Shown here: in pieces, positions 34,299 to 43,729 of the stretch
How positions within the stretch are numbered: the stretch's first letter is position 1
Layout of the letters: every line of letters starts with the position of its first letter
Source of the DNA: Rhodobacteraceae bacterium UBA7436
Lineage (GTDB): Bacteria > Pseudomonadota > Alphaproteobacteria > Rhodobacterales > Rhodobacteraceae
Reading direction: 5' to 3'
Length of the DNA: 64,000 bases
Assembly (NCBI GenBank): GCA_002478745.1
Contig: DLQI01000041.1
Coordinates: 78,298-142,297 of the forward strand
Program-made: the position numbers and the translations under genes
Notes under the pieces: generated by a model
What the model was told of the DNA's origin: nothing
Seen by the model: only the letters and a program-made list of their open reading frames with translations
Databases searched by the model: none

Positions 34299-37022
34299 TT
34301 AGTTACCGCTTTTCAATCCCATCAATGCCGCTGCGAACGGATTGTCAGGATCGATTTTCTTCTCGGGCTTGGTTGGACGGGCCGAGAAAGACTTTGCCTT
34401 GTCATCGCGCGCACCTTTGTTGGCACCACGTGGCTTACCTTTTGGTTTGCCTTTGCCACGGCTTTCACCGCTTGGCTTATCGCCAGTGCGAGCTGGACGT
34501 GTGTTTGCACGCGGTGCACGTGCCCAAGTGAAGGTGTAGAACACTTCCATCTCAGCTTCGGCAACAGGTGTTTCTGGATCGGCAGGTTCAACAGGTGCGA
34601 CCTCTGCTACAGGTGCATCTGATACGGCCTCAGAAGGTGCCGCCTTTACCTTAGCCCGCTCACCTTTTTCGCCCTTATAGCCCAGGCCCTGCATCAGGTC
34701 CGCGAATTGCTCAAGCGTCATACCTGTAATGGACAGCATGTCAGCTTTGGCCTCAAACCCACCACGTGAGTCCTCTGAGCGCAGCATGTCAGCAAGACGT
34801 TCCAACATATCGATGCGGATCGCGCGTTCGCCTGCAATGCGATAACCAGACATCGTGTCTGCCCCTTCTTTCACACCCTTTTCAGCTGGGATCGTGACCA
34901 AGCCGGGGGGAGGTGATTCAGGGAATACATCCAAACCTTTGTTCAGAGACCAAAGCACCAAACGCAAGCGCGTCGCAGCTGGCTTCAACAACAACGGCAT
35001 GAAGATGGTGAATTGACCAAAACGGATACCGTGTTTGCGCAATGCACCACGAGCATCTTGATCAAGCGCCTTAACTTCGTTGGCCACTGCAGAGCGTGGC
35101 AACATGCCCATGTTTTCTACCAATTGAAATGCAAAGCCACGTGCCAAACCGGTCAACGCTTCATCGCGACCCAGGTTCAACAACGGCTCAAAAAGAGCCG
35201 CAACTTTACGATCGATGAAGTGCTGCAAGCGACGTTGCACTTTTTCAGCAACCTCAGGTCCCGCAACATCATCAACAAAGACTTCTACCCGTGGCTTAAG
35301 CGCATCGGCACCAGCAACAAGTTTACCAACGGCCGAAGAACCCCACATAAGGCCACCCTGTTCCGTATAGTCAATTTCGGTATCAGGAGCGTTATAAAAA
35401 CGATCAGCGCGCAGATGGAACTGCGGGGCTAACGCCTGAAGCGCCGCCGTTTTGATCGTTTTGGCCTCAGCCACTCCAGTGCCTTTGTCCTGGCTAAACC
35501 GGAAACCATCCAGCTTACCTACAAATTCACCCTCTACAGTCACTTCACCTGCGTCGTTTACTTCGGCCACCATGGCTTCCTTCTGTCCCAATCGGCGCAA
35601 AAGCACGGATGTGCGCCGATCTACAAATCTTTGGGTCAAACGCTCGTGCAGCGCGTCCGACAACCTGTCTTCTACAGAACGTGTCTGCTCCCGCCAATGA
35701 CTTTCGTCATTTGTCCAACCTTTGCGTTGTGCAACATAGGTCCAAGTCCGAATAAAAGCGAGCCGTTTGGACAATGTATCGATGTCACCATCTGTCCGAT
35801 CGATGACTTTGATTTGACGTTCCATCCATTCGTCTGGAATGCACCCACTTTGATGTAAGTAGTTATAAATAACGGCTACGAGGTCCGCATGTGTGCCCCG
35901 ACCGATACCGCGGAAGTCCGGCAAACGACATGCATCCCAAAGCAATCTGACAGACGGTCCATCGGTTGCGCGGGCGCTGACTTCTCCCACCTGGGATAAG
36001 TTTTTTAGTGTTGCTAAATCGTCAGCTTCACGGGCTTTGACCAACATTTCGTGGTCTGGTGATGCCTCAAGTGTCTGAATCAGGCGGTCAACACTTCCAA
36101 ATTGAAGCGCATGATTGCGGAAATTCAATTTGCGCTGTGGCGTGAACTTATGGTCCATAATGGCTTGCGCCATGCCGTCATCCAGGGGACGCGCGTCCCC
36201 TGTGACTCCAAATGTCCCATCTTTTAGACCGCGCCCTGCCCGCCCTGCAATTTGCGCAAGTTCATTGGGCGCAAGTGGACGCATACGGCGCCCGTCAAAT
36301 TTGGACAGTGCAGAAAAAGCTACGTGGTCAACATCAAGGTTCAGCCCCATCCCGATGGCATCTGTCGCCACCAGATAATCAACTTCTCCGTTTTGATACA
36401 TCTCAACCTGAGCGTTACGCGTCCGCGGGCTAAGTGCGCCCATCACAACAGCCGCCCCGCCCTTTTGACGTCGCAGTAGTTCAGCGATCGCATATACGTT
36501 TTCGACGGAGAACCCGACAATCGCGCTACGCGGACGCATGCGGCTAATCTTTTTTTGGCCAACATACGTCAGTTCAGACATTCGTTCTCGTCGCAGAAAC
36601 TGTGCTTCAGGGATGAGTTCAGCAATCGCGCCTCGCATAGTGTCGGAACCAAGAAAAAGCGTTTCCTTCAGACCGCGAGCACGCAACAAGCGATCTGTGA
36701 AGATATGGCCACGCTCAGAATCTGCACATACTTGGATTTCATCAACTGCTAGAAAATCGCACCCCATGCCTTCTGGCATAGCCTCAACCGTACACACCCA
36801 ATACTGAGTACGCGGTGGGACAATGCGTTCCTCACCTGTGACCAAGGCCACAACTGACGGCCCACGAATTGCAACGATGCGGTCATAGACCTCGCGCGCC
36901 AGAAGGCGCAGCGGTAGGCCGATGATGCCCGTTCGATGCCCCAACATACGCTCGATTGCATAGGTGGTTTTACCTGTGTTTGTCGGACCTAAAACGGCCA
37001 CGACACGTCCGTTCAGCGACAC
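34299..37022 (-). CDS. SUV3-like superfamily 2 RNA helicase
   Basis: A 907-residue helicase. Walker A is GPTNTGKT (12-19), motif II is DEIQ (94-97) as in mitochondrial SUV3, and motif VI is QIAGRAGRG near residue 265. A long middle region and a basic low-complexity tail (about 845-890, KGKPKGKPRGANKG) follow. SUV3 works with an exoribonuclease in mitochondrial RNA decay; these alphaproteobacterial homologues may have a similar role. The start is a GTG at 37022 with AGGGA 7 bases upstream; no ATG fits the conserved beginning. It leads an operon with the S4 protein and fdxA. Confidence 0.93.
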   Translation of the reverse strand: MSLNGRVVAVLGPTNTGKTTYAIERMLGHRTGIIGLPLRLLAREVYDRIVAIRGPSVVALVTGEERIVPPRTQYWVCTVEAMPEGMGCDFLAVDEIQVCADSERGHIFTDRLLRARGLKETLFLGSDTMRGAIAELIPEAQFLRRERMSELTYVGQKKISRMRPRSAIVGFSVENVYAIAELLRRQKGGAAVVMGALSPRTRNAQVEMYQNGEVDYLVATDAIGMGLNLDVDHVAFSALSKFDGRRMRPLAPNELAQIAGRAGRGLKDGTFGVTGDARPLDDGMAQAIMDHKFTPQRKLNFRNHALQFGSVDRLIQTLEASPDHEMLVKAREADDLATLKNLSQVGEVSARATDGPSVRLLWDACRLPDFRGIGRGTHADLVAVIYNYLHQSGCIPDEWMERQIKVIDRTDGDIDTLSKRLAFIRTWTYVAQRKGWTNDESHWREQTRSVEDRLSDALHERLTQRFVDRRTSVLLRRLGQKEAMVAEVNDAGEVTVEGEFVGKLDGFRFSQDKGTGVAEAKTIKTAALQALAPQFHLRADRFYNAPDTEIDYTEQGGLMWGSSAVGKLVAGADALKPRVEVFVDDVAGPEVAEKVQRRLQHFIDRKVAALFEPLLNLGRDEALTGLARGFAFQLVENMGMLPRSAVANEVKALDQDARGALRKHGIRFGQFTIFMPLLLKPAATRLRLVLWSLNKGLDVFPESPPPGLVTIPAEKGVKEGADTMSGYRIAGERAIRIDMLERLADMLRSEDSRGGFEAKADMLSITGMTLEQFADLMQGLGYKGEKGERAKVKAAPSEAVSDAPVAEVAPVEPADPETPVAEAEMEVFYTFTWARAPRANTRPARTGDKPSGESRGKGKPKGKPRGANKGARDDKAKSFSARPTKPEKKIDPDNPFAAALMGLKSGN

Positions 37023-37047
37023 GACATTCCCTTAATGACCCAAGCTT

Positions 37048-37605
37048 TTAAAGCTCACGCCCGATTCCTTGGCTTTCCAGCCGTTCAAGTGCATTGGTCG
37101 CGTTTTCGTGATTGGGATGCAAGCGCAGAACCTCCCTAAATGCCTTTTCAGCACGGGAAAAATCTTCGAATGTCATCATCATTGACCCAAGGCCAAAAAC
37201 CGCATCAAAATTGTTAGGATTCAACACCAAAGAGCGTTTCAAGTCGGCTAACGCGGGCCCAAGTAATTCGATTTCGAAATACGCTATTGCCCGTGCATGC
37301 CAACCCTCAGCAAAGTTTGGGGCATGATCAGTGAGCGCAGTAAAGTGTTCGATTGCAGCATTTGTATCCCCAGAGACCATCGCGTCGCGTCCGCGTAAAA
37401 GCAGCAAATCCAATGCCTTAGAACCCGATCGCGACCACTCCAATTTCAGCGCCCGTTCAATTCTGGCAATCTCTCCGACTTCGGCAGTTTTTAGCTGCTC
37501 CATCAAATCGGAGGTGACCGACTGCGCAGCCAATGGTAAGGAATTTATGACTGTCATCATAATTGCCGCAACGGTAAGTTTGAGGTTCGCTGTTTTGATG
37601 CCCAT
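37048..37605 (-). CDS. TPR-repeat protein, probably exported
   Basis: From the ATG at 37605 the product is 185 residues with an N-terminal hydrophobic segment (LKLTVAAIMMTVINSLPLAAQ) that looks like a signal peptide ending at AAQ. Then come three or so tetratricopeptide repeats (residues about 80-180: NAAIEHFTALTDHAPNFAEGW, ALADLKRSLVLNPNNFDA, RAEKAFREVLRLHPNHENA), which make protein contacts. The open frame runs further upstream, but that part crosses the divergent SCP2 gene and is not coding in style. It lies 25 bp downstream of the helicase start on the same strand. Partner unknown. Confidence 0.85.
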   Translation of the reverse strand: MGIKTANLKLTVAAIMMTVINSLPLAAQSVTSDLMEQLKTAEVGEIARIERALKLEWSRSGSKALDLLLLRGRDAMVSGDTNAAIEHFTALTDHAPNFAEGWHARAIAYFEIELLGPALADLKRSLVLNPNNFDAVFGLGSMMMTFEDFSRAEKAFREVLRLHPNHENATNALERLESQGIGREL

Positions 37606-37678
37606 ATTTAGACATGTAACAGGACGCGGCCGCATTTCCATAGCAGTCTGCGCAAAATAGCCAAAAGGGCCACAACAC

Positions 37679-37969
37679 ATGAGTGATATTATCAACGCAG
37701 CCGTTACTGCATTGAACGAAAAATTGGCAGGAGCCGCATTTGATGGTTCCGCTAAATTCGAAATCGAAGGCGAAGGCGGCGTGGTAATCGACGCTGATGG
37801 TGCACGTTCAGGCGACGATGAAACAGATGTAACCCTCAGCGCAGATGCAGAAACGTTCGAAGGCATCTTGGCCGGTGATACAAATGCCACAAGTGCATTT
37901 ATGACAGGTAAGCTTAAGGTCGATGGCGACATGGGCATGGCAATGAAATTGGCCTCTGTTTTAGGCTAA
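37679..37969 (+). CDS. SCP2 sterol-binding domain protein
   Basis: A 96-residue protein consisting of one SCP2 fold: KLAGAAFDGSAKFEIEGEGGVVIDADGA in the first half and the DVTLSADAETFEGILAGDTNATSAFMTGKLKVDGDMGMAMKL motif in the second. These small domains bind lipids or acyl chains. It is followed after 12 bp by an alpha/beta hydrolase of the lysophospholipase type, which fits a lipid-related pair. Confidence 0.93.
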   Translation: MSDIINAAVTALNEKLAGAAFDGSAKFEIEGEGGVVIDADGARSGDDETDVTLSADAETFEGILAGDTNATSAFMTGKLKVDGDMGMAMKLASVLG

Positions 37970-37981
37970 GGATCTAACATT

Positions 37982-38923
37982 ATGACTTTGACTGCCGCAC
38001 CGTTTTACTCTGACGTTTGCCCATCGGGTGAGAATGCAACGGCCTATTGGGTCCACACATCAGACAGTAAACGTATCAGACTGGCGGTCTGGGCAGAAAA
38101 CGCGGCTAGGGGTACAGTTTTGCTGTTCCCTGGCCGCACCGAATATGTTGAAAAATATGCCGCTTGCGCCGAGGGCCTCGAGAGCCGCGGGTATTGCACA
38201 ATTGCAGCCGATTGGCGCGGTCAAGGCTTGGCAGATCGTTTGTTGGATGACCCAATGGTCGGCCATGTCGAGAGATTTCACGACTATCAAAAAGATGTCG
38301 ACGCGCTCGTTAGTGCTGCAACAGAATTAAATCTGCCGAAACCTTATTATCTCGTCGCACATTCAATGGGTGGAGCTATCGGACTACGCGCATTGGAAAA
38401 TGGACTTGCGGTAAAGGCCGCTGTTTTTTCCGCCCCAATGTGGGGTATTCACCTTGCGCCACATCTGCGCCCAGTAGCATGGATACTAAGCCACTTGATG
38501 CCAATACTTGGCAAAGGCGCATCATACCCGCCAAACACATCACCTGAATCTTATGTGCTTACGGCGGCTTTTGAAGACAATATGCTGACCACCGATCCAC
38601 AAATGTTTGAGCTGATGACAGATCAGGTCGCTAAATATGCCGCATTAGGCCTTGGCGGTCCCAGCTATGTTTGGTTACGCGAAGCCCTTAAAGAGACGCG
38701 GTCACTCGCGGCCCTTAGTTCCCCGAAGGTCCCAACGCTAACATTCTTGGGCACCAATGAACGTATTGTTCGTGTCAGTTCAGTCCATGACCGGATGAGA
38801 CGCTGGGCTAATGGTGCTCTTGAGCTTGTTCAGGATGCTGAACACGAAATTCTGATGGAGCAACAGAGCATCCGCGATAGTGCATTAGATCAGATTGCCG
38901 CACTTTTCACAGATCATAGCTGA
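37982..38923 (+). CDS. Alpha/beta hydrolase, lysophospholipase L2 (PldB)-like
   Basis: A 313-residue serine hydrolase. The FPGRTEYVEKY oxyanion-side motif near residue 50, the nucleophile elbow AHSMGGAIG, and the final DAEHEILME with the catalytic His are visible. These match PldB-type monoacylglycerol or lysophospholipid hydrolases. It lacks a signal peptide. Position right after the SCP2 gene suggests both act on lipids. A hairpin with a CACTTT-TG-AAAGTG core lies just after the stop but has no T-run. Confidence 0.9.
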   Translation: MTLTAAPFYSDVCPSGENATAYWVHTSDSKRIRLAVWAENAARGTVLLFPGRTEYVEKYAACAEGLESRGYCTIAADWRGQGLADRLLDDPMVGHVERFHDYQKDVDALVSAATELNLPKPYYLVAHSMGGAIGLRALENGLAVKAAVFSAPMWGIHLAPHLRPVAWILSHLMPILGKGASYPPNTSPESYVLTAAFEDNMLTTDPQMFELMTDQVAKYAALGLGGPSYVWLREALKETRSLAALSSPKVPTLTFLGTNERIVRVSSVHDRMRRWANGALELVQDAEHEILMEQQSIRDSALDQIAALFTDHS

Positions 38924-39103
38924 CAAGGTTGTCCATCATCACTTTTGAAAGTGGTGACCGAAAACTCTCGCACACCGTTTTTTTGAAAACATGCCTAAAA
39001 CGCGCAGGTTGTGACAACCAACGCGCAGCATTTGTGCATTTGTGCCTTGTCCCGCGAACGCCTCGCACATACCTATTGGTTTAGAAAATCAATGAGGCTT
39101 CAA

Positions 39104-40936
39104 ATGTTCCAACTCCCCTTCCCCGTCCAAGATGTAAACGCAGGATCTGGAGGCATCGATAGCGATGGTCCAATGGGCAATTTACCCGAATGGAACCTGG
39201 ATGACCTGTATACTGGCGAAGATGCGCCCGAGCTCAAACGCGACCTTGAGTGGCTTGAAACAGAATGCGCAGCCTTTGCCGCCGACTATGAGAACAAGTT
39301 GGCCATGTTGGATGCTGCGAGCTTGCTAAATTGCGTTCTGCGCAACGAAAAGATCAACCAAGTTGCTGGGCGCATTATGTCCTATGCAGGATTGCGCTAT
39401 TACCAGATGACAACAGACGCAAGCCGCGCAAAATTTATGTCGGATGCGCAGGAAAAGATTACCAACTACACGACACCACTGGTCTTCTTCACTCTCGAAC
39501 TGAACACACTCGACGACTATCACATGGAAGCTCTGTTGACTGCCAATGCTGATCTGGCACGTTACAAACCCGTATTCGACCGCATCCGAGCCATGAAGAA
39601 ATACCAACTGTCTGACGAGCTGGAAAAATTCATGCACGACTTGGGTGTTGTTGGCGATGCATGGGAACGCTTGTTTGATGAAACCATCGCCGGACTTGAG
39701 TTCAACGTCGAAGGTGATCTGCTCAATATCGAGGGCACACTAAACTTGCTCACAGACCCTAATCGCAGCAAACGCGAAGCGGCAGCGCGTGAATTGGCCG
39801 ACGTCTTTGGGGCCAATGTCAAAACCTTCGCCCGTGTGCACAACACGCAAGCCAAAGAAAAGGAAATTATCGACCGTTGGCGTGGCATGGAAACACCACA
39901 AACAGGGCGGCATTTGTCCAACGACGTAGAACCCGAAGTGGTCGAAGCATTGCGCAATGCGGTTGTCGCAGCATATCCCAAGCTAAGCCACCGTTATTAC
40001 GAATTAAAACGTAAATGGCTGGGCCTTGATGTGATGCAGGTTTGGGACCGCAATGCGCCCCTCCCGATGGAAGACACGCGCGTCGTGGATTGGGCAACTG
40101 CCGAAGACATGGTGATGTCAGCCTACAACGCGTTTGACCCACGTATGGGCGAGCTCGCAGCGCCCTTCTTCTCAGATGGTTGGATTGATGCAGGTGTAAA
40201 GCCCGGTAAAGCGCCGGGGGCATTTGCGCATCCGACTGTGACGAATGTACACCCATACGTCATGCTCAATTACTTAGGGAAACCACGCGATGTCATGACA
40301 TTAGCCCATGAACTGGGCCACGGCGTGCACCAAGTGTTGGCAGCAGAACAAGGCGAAATGCTGTCCTCAACCCCACTCACGCTAGCTGAAACGGCCTCCG
40401 TCTTTGGCGAAATGCTTACGTTCCGCAAGATGCTTGATGGGGCTGAAACCAAATCAGAACGCCGCATCCTTTTGGCTGGCAAGGTCGAGGACATGATTAA
40501 CACAGTTGTGCGCCAAATCGCGTTCTATGATTTTGAGTGCAAACTGCACGCAGCACGTGCTCAAGGCGAACTCACCCCAGAAAATATCAATGATATTTGG
40601 ATGAGTGTACAAGGCGAAAGCCTCGGGCCAGCATTCGAATTCATGGACGGTTATGAAACCTTCTGGGCCTATATCCCCCACTTCGTCCATTCACCGTTCT
40701 ACGTTTACGCCTATGCTTTCGGCGACGGCCTCGTGAACGCGCTTTATGCGGTTTACGCAGAGGGTGATGAAGGTTTTGAGGACAAATACTTCGAGATGCT
40801 CAAAGCTGGCGGATCCAAACACCACAAAGAACTGCTTGCACCATTCGGTCTTGATGCGTCTGATCCGAAATTCTGGGACAAAGGTCTTTCAATGATTTCA
40901 GGGTTCATTGACGAACTCGAAGCTATGGAAGACTGA
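39104..40936 (+). CDS. pepF: Oligoendopeptidase F (M3 family)
   Basis: A cytoplasmic zinc metallopeptidase that cuts short peptides. At 610 residues it has the usual PepF length. The zinc site is AHELGHGVH with HELGH at 402-406 and a downstream Glu in ETASVFGE. The N-terminal helical part (WNLDDLY, FKGKL-like segments) is typical. The ATG at 39104 is chosen because TGAGG lies 8-12 bases upstream; earlier starts add residues unlike the family. A strong hairpin follows its stop. Confidence 0.95.
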   Translation: MFQLPFPVQDVNAGSGGIDSDGPMGNLPEWNLDDLYTGEDAPELKRDLEWLETECAAFAADYENKLAMLDAASLLNCVLRNEKINQVAGRIMSYAGLRYYQMTTDASRAKFMSDAQEKITNYTTPLVFFTLELNTLDDYHMEALLTANADLARYKPVFDRIRAMKKYQLSDELEKFMHDLGVVGDAWERLFDETIAGLEFNVEGDLLNIEGTLNLLTDPNRSKREAAARELADVFGANVKTFARVHNTQAKEKEIIDRWRGMETPQTGRHLSNDVEPEVVEALRNAVVAAYPKLSHRYYELKRKWLGLDVMQVWDRNAPLPMEDTRVVDWATAEDMVMSAYNAFDPRMGELAAPFFSDGWIDAGVKPGKAPGAFAHPTVTNVHPYVMLNYLGKPRDVMTLAHELGHGVHQVLAAEQGEMLSSTPLTLAETASVFGEMLTFRKMLDGAETKSERRILLAGKVEDMINTVVRQIAFYDFECKLHAARAQGELTPENINDIWMSVQGESLGPAFEFMDGYETFWAYIPHFVHSPFYVYAYAFGDGLVNALYAVYAEGDEGFEDKYFEMLKAGGSKHHKELLAPFGLDASDPKFWDKGLSMISGFIDELEAMED

Positions 40937-40943
40937 AACTAAC

Positions 40944-40973
40944 TTGGTCACGCGCACGACCGCGCGTGACCAA
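40944..40973. terminator. Strong hairpin after pepF
   Basis: TTGGTCACGCGC (40944-40955) and GCGCGTGACCAA (40962-40973) form a perfect 12 bp stem with a 6-base loop between the convergent pepF and zinc-finger genes. No T-run is present on either side, so it may end transcription imperfectly or protect the 3' ends. Confidence 0.6.
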
Positions 40974-41036
40974 CGCCATTTCATCTTACCAAAAAATACT
41001 CTCCCCGAAGGGTCGCTCAGAGAATACGCAAAACGC

Positions 41037-41306
41037 TCATTTCAACTGACTGTCCTTGCTCCCACGCCGATTGATCCCGCCACGATTTTGATGCTGGGTC
41101 TCACGCTCCTGAACACAATCAAGGCAAAGTTTCACGCCAACCACCGCCAAGCGCCGTTCTTTCGAAATTCGCTCGTCGCACTCAGCACAATTTGAAAGGC
41201 TTTCGCCCAAAGGTACTTTGCGCGCAAGCATACGGGCCAGTTCATCGTTGATTGATGCCTCAATCTGTTCGCTCACTGCGCCGTCTTTTGCCCAACCTCC
41301 GGCCAT
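41037..41306 (-). CDS. TraR/DksA-type zinc-finger protein (YbiI-like)
   Basis: An 89-residue protein closely matching the E. coli YbiI pattern: opening MAGGWAKDGAVSEQIEASI, middle PLGESLSNCAECDERI, CLDC, and the ending NRRGSKDSQLK. The four cysteines (CAEC and CLDC) bind zinc. DksA relatives bind RNA polymerase through its secondary channel, but this short form lacks the long coiled coil, so its role is uncertain. The ATG at 41306 gives the standard length; the longer frame does not resemble the family. Confidence 0.93.
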   Translation of the reverse strand: MAGGWAKDGAVSEQIEASINDELARMLARKVPLGESLSNCAECDERISKERRLAVVGVKLCLDCVQERETQHQNRGGINRRGSKDSQLK

Positions 41307-41402
41307 TGCTGTCTCCAAAATTAATTCAGGGTGTAACGTTACCCGTTGCCCCAATTTCGATCTCGCATATGATCCAGTCAATCAAATTCAACGGAGCCGA
41401 CG

Positions 41403-42578
41403 ATGCGTGCCTTAAAAAAACTAGTTGCCGGTTTTCTATTCTTTATCGTCATCGCGATTAGCGCCTTTCTTACATTCGCCCCCGCTTACGTCGAAAAATC
41501 CCGCAACAGTATTGTCCCCCACGATCCATATCCCGTCTCGAAAACAGCCCAAGCCCTTCACGACACCCTGTTAATCGGCGATTGGCATGCCGACAGCCTG
41601 CTTTGGCAACGCAACATCGCCAAACGCGGCAATCGTGGACAAGTGGACATTCCGCGATTGATCGAAGGTAATGTCGCGATCCAAGTTTTCACTGCCGTGA
41701 CCAAAAGCCCCAAAGGCCAAAACTATGACAACAACGCAACCGACGCGCCTGATAACATAACCCCGCTTGTAGTTGGCCAACTCTGGCCACCCCGCACTTG
41801 GACCTCACTGTTGGAGCGCGCCTTGTATCAGGCCGAGAAACTGCACGCGATTGCCGAGCATTCCCCCAATCAGCTGAGTGTCATCACCTCCCTCGCCGAA
41901 CTCGAAGCACATCTCGTAAGCCGCGCCGCTGGCAGTAAGGCAATCGGTGGCCTACTGGGGATCGAAGGGGCCCACCCTCTCCAAGGTGACTTGTCAAACA
42001 TGGACAGGCTTGAAGCCGCAGGTCACCGCGTCATTGGCCTGCAACATTTCTTTGACAACGATCTAGGCGGCTCCCTGCATGGGTTCAGCAATCGTGGCTT
42101 GACTGATTTTGGCCGAAGTGTTGTCGCAGACATCGCAACGCGTGGAATGGTTCTGGACCTTGCTCATTCCTCGCCAAAAGTGGCGCAGGATGTGTTGGAT
42201 ATGACTGATATGCCCATCATCGTCAGCCACACCGGCATCTATGGTCATTGCCCCGCAAAGCGCAACTTTCCTGATGACCTAATGCGCCGCATCGCGGCAT
42301 CTGGTGGGGTATTGGGCATGGGGTATTGGGCCGAAGTCGCCTGTGGTGACATCAGCCCCGCAGGTATCGCGCGTATGATCAAGGCGGGGATTGAAGCCGT
42401 CGGCGTTGATCATATCTCGCTTGGTTCAGACTTTGATGGCTCGGTCGAGACTGCGTTTGACACATCCGAATTGCCTGCACTTACCCACGCACTGCTCGAG
42501 GCTGGTCTTTCCGAAAAAGACATTCGCAAAATCATGGGTGAAAACCTCATCCGCGTTCTGCGGGCGAGGCTAAAGTAA
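41403..42578 (+). CDS. Membrane dipeptidase (M19 family)
   Basis: A 391-residue zinc dipeptidase with one N-terminal membrane anchor (residues 5-27), so the catalytic domain is probably periplasmic. The dinuclear metal ligands are all visible: HxD in GDWHADSL, Glu in GIEGAHPL, His in DLAHSSPK, His in IVSHTGIYG and Asp in GSDFDGS. Such enzymes split dipeptides, including D-residue-containing ones. It is divergent from the zinc-finger gene and its stop directly abuts the stop of the Rieske oxygenase gene. Confidence 0.94.
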   Translation: MRALKKLVAGFLFFIVIAISAFLTFAPAYVEKSRNSIVPHDPYPVSKTAQALHDTLLIGDWHADSLLWQRNIAKRGNRGQVDIPRLIEGNVAIQVFTAVTKSPKGQNYDNNATDAPDNITPLVVGQLWPPRTWTSLLERALYQAEKLHAIAEHSPNQLSVITSLAELEAHLVSRAAGSKAIGGLLGIEGAHPLQGDLSNMDRLEAAGHRVIGLQHFFDNDLGGSLHGFSNRGLTDFGRSVVADIATRGMVLDLAHSSPKVAQDVLDMTDMPIIVSHTGIYGHCPAKRNFPDDLMRRIAASGGVLGMGYWAEVACGDISPAGIARMIKAGIEAVGVDHISLGSDFDGSVETAFDTSELPALTHALLEAGLSEKDIRKIMGENLIRVLRARLK

Positions 42579-43619
42579 TCACTCCGCCATTTGCGCGTCA
42601 ACCTGCTGTTCCTCATTGATCATCGCCTGTAACTGGCGACGGAACCGCAGTTGTCCGCCATCAATCGGCAGGTCGATATGGGGCGAGGTTTTGTTGCTCA
42701 TGCCTTTTTGGACCTCGTTCAACACCGCGCGATCCTCTTCAAATGCGTGTTGCACATCCTCGGTCATCAACTGTGACAGGGCTTCATCATCAGGGCGGAT
42801 GTTGCGCAGTTGGAACCAGTAATAACGCGTTTCGCCCTCGGTTGTTGGGGTCATGAAGTTATAGCTGTCCATGATGAACACATCCTCATGCAATGGCCCA
42901 TCAGCCCCCCCTGTGCCCGAAGGTGTAAACACCGCGCGGATCAACGCATGTGAGGGGTAGCGCACCTCGTAATGCTGCAATCGGTCGCAATTTCCCGTAA
43001 AGCCAATGACCTTTTTGTAAAACGGTGCGGGTTCCACATCCATCATCCAGCGATGCACGATCACACCGTCCTCGTTCTTGGTTACCCGCAGTGGCGCGTC
43101 CTTGGTCGCGGCTTGGCCAAAGCTGCCTGCATGCACCCATGCTACGTGGGTCGGGTCCAACAAGTTGTCACACATCAACAGGTAGTTGCATTCCAACTCC
43201 ATCGCGTCGCCGCGATTGATGCCCCAGTCCGGGTTCTCATAGTTTTCGATCTCGAAAACATCATGGGGATCAGCCAAGGCGGGGTTGCCCATCCAAATCC
43301 AAACCAGCCCGTATTTTTCATGCAGGGGATAGGCGTGAACCTTGGCGTTGGACGGGATGCGCCCTGTGCCCGGTGCCCAAACGCATTGGCCAGCGCAATC
43401 AAACGTCAGACCGTGGTAGCCACATTCAACAGTGTCGCCTTTGATACGGCCCTTGGACAAGGGTAGTTTGCGGTGTGGGCAGGCATCTTCTAACCCGACA
43501 AATTCGCCTGTCTCAGTACGGAAGACGCAAATTTTTTCGCCCAAAACCATAATCTGCTGCAAATCTCGTGTGATCTCTTCAGCCCAAGCAGCCACATACC
43601 ATGCGTTTTTCAGAAACAT
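42579..43619 (-). CDS. Rieske non-heme iron oxygenase (vanillate O-demethylase-like)
   Basis: The 346-residue terminal oxygenase has a Rieske [2Fe-2S] domain with C47-x-H49 and C66-x2-H69, and a catalytic domain with the mononuclear iron motif DNLLDPTHVAWVHAGSFG (two His and bridging Asp). It resembles VanA-type O-demethylases of aromatic acids and related ring- or methyl-hydroxylating enzymes. No reductase gene is adjacent, so electrons must come from a component encoded elsewhere. A palindrome sits right in front of its ribosome site. Confidence 0.92.
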   Translation of the reverse strand: MFLKNAWYVAAWAEEITRDLQQIMVLGEKICVFRTETGEFVGLEDACPHRKLPLSKGRIKGDTVECGYHGLTFDCAGQCVWAPGTGRIPSNAKVHAYPLHEKYGLVWIWMGNPALADPHDVFEIENYENPDWGINRGDAMELECNYLLMCDNLLDPTHVAWVHAGSFGQAATKDAPLRVTKNEDGVIVHRWMMDVEPAPFYKKVIGFTGNCDRLQHYEVRYPSHALIRAVFTPSGTGGADGPLHEDVFIMDSYNFMTPTTEGETRYYWFQLRNIRPDDEALSQLMTEDVQHAFEEDRAVLNEVQKGMSNKTSPHIDLPIDGGQLRFRRQLQAMINEEQQVDAQMAE

Positions 43620-43633
43620 TTACAATTCTCCCT

Positions 43634-43649
43634 TAGTCACGTGTGACTA
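43634..43649. promoter_or_regulatory. Palindromic operator upstream of the Rieske oxygenase gene
   Basis: TAGTCAC-GT-GTGACTA has perfect 7 bp arms and lies 15-30 bp before the ATG at 43619, just upstream of the GGGAG ribosome site. The position is where a repressor would block transcription. It resembles sites of MarR- or GntR-type aromatic-response repressors only in general form. Confidence 0.6.
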
Positions 43650-43677
43650 CATCGTTTTTATGCAGCAACGTCCACAA

Positions 43678-43705
43678 AAAAGGCGCCAGTTGCCCGGCGC
43701 CTTTT
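43678..43705. terminator. Terminator downstream of ileS
   Basis: AAAAGGCGCC (43678-43687) and GGCGCCTTTT (43696-43705) form a perfect 10 bp stem with an 8-base loop. On the minus strand six T follow it. It ends ileS and insulates the Rieske gene. Confidence 0.88.
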
Positions 43706-43729
43706 CCACAATTCTAGTCTTAGCTGGCT

